Assembly: GCA_029974875.1 (NCBI GenBank)
Contig: JARKQP010000911.1
Location: 1 to 13,393 of the forward strand
Source of the DNA: Mobilitalea sp.
GTDB taxonomy: Bacteria > Bacillota_A > Clostridia > Lachnospirales > Lachnospiraceae
Direction of reading: 5' to 3'
Length of the DNA stretch: 13,393 nucleotides
The position numbers and the translations under genes were made by a program. The number at the start of each line of letters is the position of its first letter. The first letter of the stretch is position 1. The notes beneath the pieces were generated by a model. The model made no database searches. It was not told the origin of the DNA and was given only the letters and a program-made list of their open reading frames with translations. Below are positions 11,943 through 13,393 of this stretch, in pieces.

Positions 11943-13393
11943 ATGAAAAAGAAAGTATTGATGTTATTTTTGGCAACCCTATTAATTGTCGGTGACTCTG
12001 ACCTGTCTGTGAATTACGCAGCTGCATCTGTATTATCAGGGCAGAATACGGCACAGGATACCTCAGGAGCTACGCCGGCGGTAACACCAACACCCGGAGC
12101 TGTGGCAGCATCTGGAGCGACGGTAACACCAACACCTGGAGCATCGGTAACACCAATGCCGGGAGCGGCGGTGACACCTGCACCGGAAGCTACAGTGACA
12201 CCAACACCAGCAGTGCTGCAGGCAGTTTCAGTCAGTATCAGGCAGAATCCTTCCAAGATAATTTATGAAGCAGGAGAAGCACTGGATCTGTCCGATATGC
12301 TGGTAGTAGCAGATTACGTGGACGGTACAAGCGCTTATATCACTGATTACCAGGTAACAGGATATAATCCAAACACCATTGGACCCCAGACGGTTTTTCT
12401 GACTTATCAGAATCTGACGGCAACCTTCAGTGTAACTGTAATGCCAAAGAAAGTCACAAATGTGTCGGTTTCCTATCACGACACCTCCACATTTACCCTT
12501 ACCTGGGATTCGGATCCAAATGCACTCAGGTATGAGGTATACATATTAGACGATCTTAACAATACCTATAATTTATATTCTTCTGTAAATACGAACAGTA
12601 TTACCTTTGAGTTTCCGCCGGCAACGGTGAAGAGCTTTCAGATCTGTACGGTTGGAACATCCCAGGGGATAGAATATAAGAGTGGGATGTCGGATAGCTT
12701 TTATGCTGCGACAAATCCGGAGGGAGTTAATGATCTGTGGATAGTTGATTCTACTGCAACATACATAACCTTGGATTGGAGCGAAGTTCAAGGTGCAGCC
12801 GGATATTTGGTCTACCGTTCCTTAGCCGGCAAGGATACTTATGAGCTGGTAGGGACAGCGGATACCACTACCTTTACGGACCAGGGTGTAGCCTCGGGTA
12901 CCAGCTATAACTATAAGGTATGCGCTTATGTTCTGGATGAAAATTTTCAGGGAGAATTTTCCCCCTTCTTAGATACCAGCACCAATCCGGCAAAGATGGT
13001 CCTGCGTGATAAGGTTGGCGAGGAAAAAATCCGTCTGAAATGGGCAAAGGTACAGGGAGCCACCGCTTATGACATCTATATGTGGGGCGGGGATGAGGAA
13101 CCGGTCCTTCTCCAGACAGTTACGGGAGGAAGTACTGTCAGCTATATTGTAGAAGGCCTGGAGACGGATGGCTATTATGAGTTTTATGCCGTATCAAGGC
13201 GTTATTATCAAGGAAGTACTTTTTTTGGAGAGGACTCGGATACGGTTTCGGTATATATGGAAGCCCTTGCGGATACAAGTACGGAAGGTAAGCTTTTCAT
13301 TACGGAGGAGCAGCTGTTAAAGTCCTGGTCATACCAAAAGCTATCCTATTTCGGCACTTATGTAGATGTTAAGAAAAGCTTTGTTATCCCAGG
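11943..13393 (+). CDS. large secreted Ig-like/fibronectin type III repeat protein, 3' end cut by the window edge
   Basis: The frame is open from ATG 11943 to the right edge (483 residues, no stop). TGGAG (11928-11932) is the likely ribosome binding site, 10 bases before the ATG. Residues 1-4 are M-K-K-K, followed by a hydrophobic stretch to about 16 and A-A-A near 26-28: a Sec signal peptide probably cleaved there. Residues about 44-90 are a low-complexity V-T-P-T-P-G-A linker. Residues about 95-168 resemble a bacterial Ig-like group 3 domain (S-K-I-I-Y-E-A-G-E-A-L-D-L-S...F-S-V-T-V). Then come about three fibronectin type III-like units with recurring T-L-x-W-x-x-V-x-G-A-x-x-Y-x-V-Y patterns (residues ~170-440). 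The domain order fits an extracellular or cell-wall protein; an enzymatic or anchor domain may lie beyond the window. Function is not assignable. Confidence 0.88.
   Translation, partial: MKKKVLMLFLATLLIVGDSDLSVNYAAASVLSGQNTAQDTSGATPAVTPTPGAVAASGATVTPTPGASVTPMPGAAVTPAPEATVTPTPAVLQAVSVSIRQNPSKIIYEAGEALDLSDMLVVADYVDGTSAYITDYQVTGYNPNTIGPQTVFLTYQNLTATFSVTVMPKKVTNVSVSYHDTSTFTLTWDSDPNALRYEVYILDDLNNTYNLYSSVNTNSITFEFPPATVKSFQICTVGTSQGIEYKSGMSDSFYAATNPEGVNDLWIVDSTATYITLDWSEVQGAAGYLVYRSLAGKDTYELVGTADTTTFTDQGVASGTSYNYKVCAYVLDENFQGEFSPFLDTSTNPAKMVLRDKVGEEKIRLKWAKVQGATAYDIYMWGGDEEPVLLQTVTGGSTVSYIVEGLETDGYYEFYAVSRRYYQGSTFFGEDSDTVSVYMEALADTSTEGKLFITEEQLLKSWSYQKLSYFGTYVDVKKSFVIP
12069..12215 (+). repeat. degenerate repeats encoding the V-T-P-T-P-G-A linker
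   Basis: Four or five imperfect copies of a unit containing GTAACACCAACACC encode proline/threonine-rich V-T-P-x-P-G-A segments. This is a flexible, probably surface-exposed stalk, and such repeats tend to vary in copy number. Confidence 0.75.

Noticed and set aside
12014..12256. Minus-strand frame rich in G-V-T-V-A-P
   Set aside because: It is the antisense reading of the V-T-P-T-P-G-A repeats of the secreted protein.

Overview
The window looks like a chromosomal stretch of a low-to-moderate G+C Gram-positive anaerobe, most likely class Clostridia and plausibly Lachnospiraceae. The reasons are strong AGGAGG-type ribosome binding sites, frequent AGA/ATA codons, short sigma-A type promoters, intrinsic terminator hairpins with T runs, and oxygen-sensitive iron-sulfur flavoenzymes. 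The organism call is inference; there is no rRNA or marker gene here.

Layout. (1) Positions 1-770, minus strand: an AraC-family regulator cut by the left edge. (2) 771-1219: a gene-free control region with a 12-bp tandem repeat, two related hairpins, a candidate promoter and a terminator-like hairpin directly before the next gene. (3) 1220-6395, plus strand: a six-gene operon with a Rid-family protein, an ornithine cyclodeaminase/mu-crystallin relative, and a four-polypeptide iron-sulfur flavoenzyme (plant-type [2Fe-2S] protein, FAD/NAD-type subunit with a fused ferredoxin domain, BFD-type [2Fe-2S] protein, and a DAO-family FAD subunit). It resembles HcnABC, opine oxidase and D-hydroxyproline dehydrogenase sets. 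Four exact-period 42-bp repeats fill the gap between the second and third genes. (4) 6396-6752: a second control region that repeats the promoter and hairpin signals of the first. (5) 6753-8099: a PuuP-like APC permease. (6) 8167-10598, minus strand: a protein related to coenzyme F420:glutamate ligase and a DapA-family enzyme, separated by a 119-nt near-perfect inverted repeat. (7) 10852-11694: a second AraC-family regulator, divergent from dapA. (8) 11943 to the right edge: the start of a large secreted Ig-like/fibronectin-type protein.

How they fit. The permease plus operon read as an uptake-and-oxidation module for an amine or amino acid. The permease imports the substrate, the flavoenzyme oxidises it to an imine and passes electrons to iron-sulfur centres, and the Rid protein and the OCD-type enzyme handle or reduce the imine. 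The substrate cannot be read from sequence. Proline or hydroxyproline-like imino acids, D-amino acids, opines and amines such as putrescine or tyramine all remain possible. The permease and the operon share a 16-bp promoter-proximal motif (14 of 16 identical) and a terminator-like hairpin with the same mismatch, which suggests they are co-regulated, perhaps by the regulator at the left edge.
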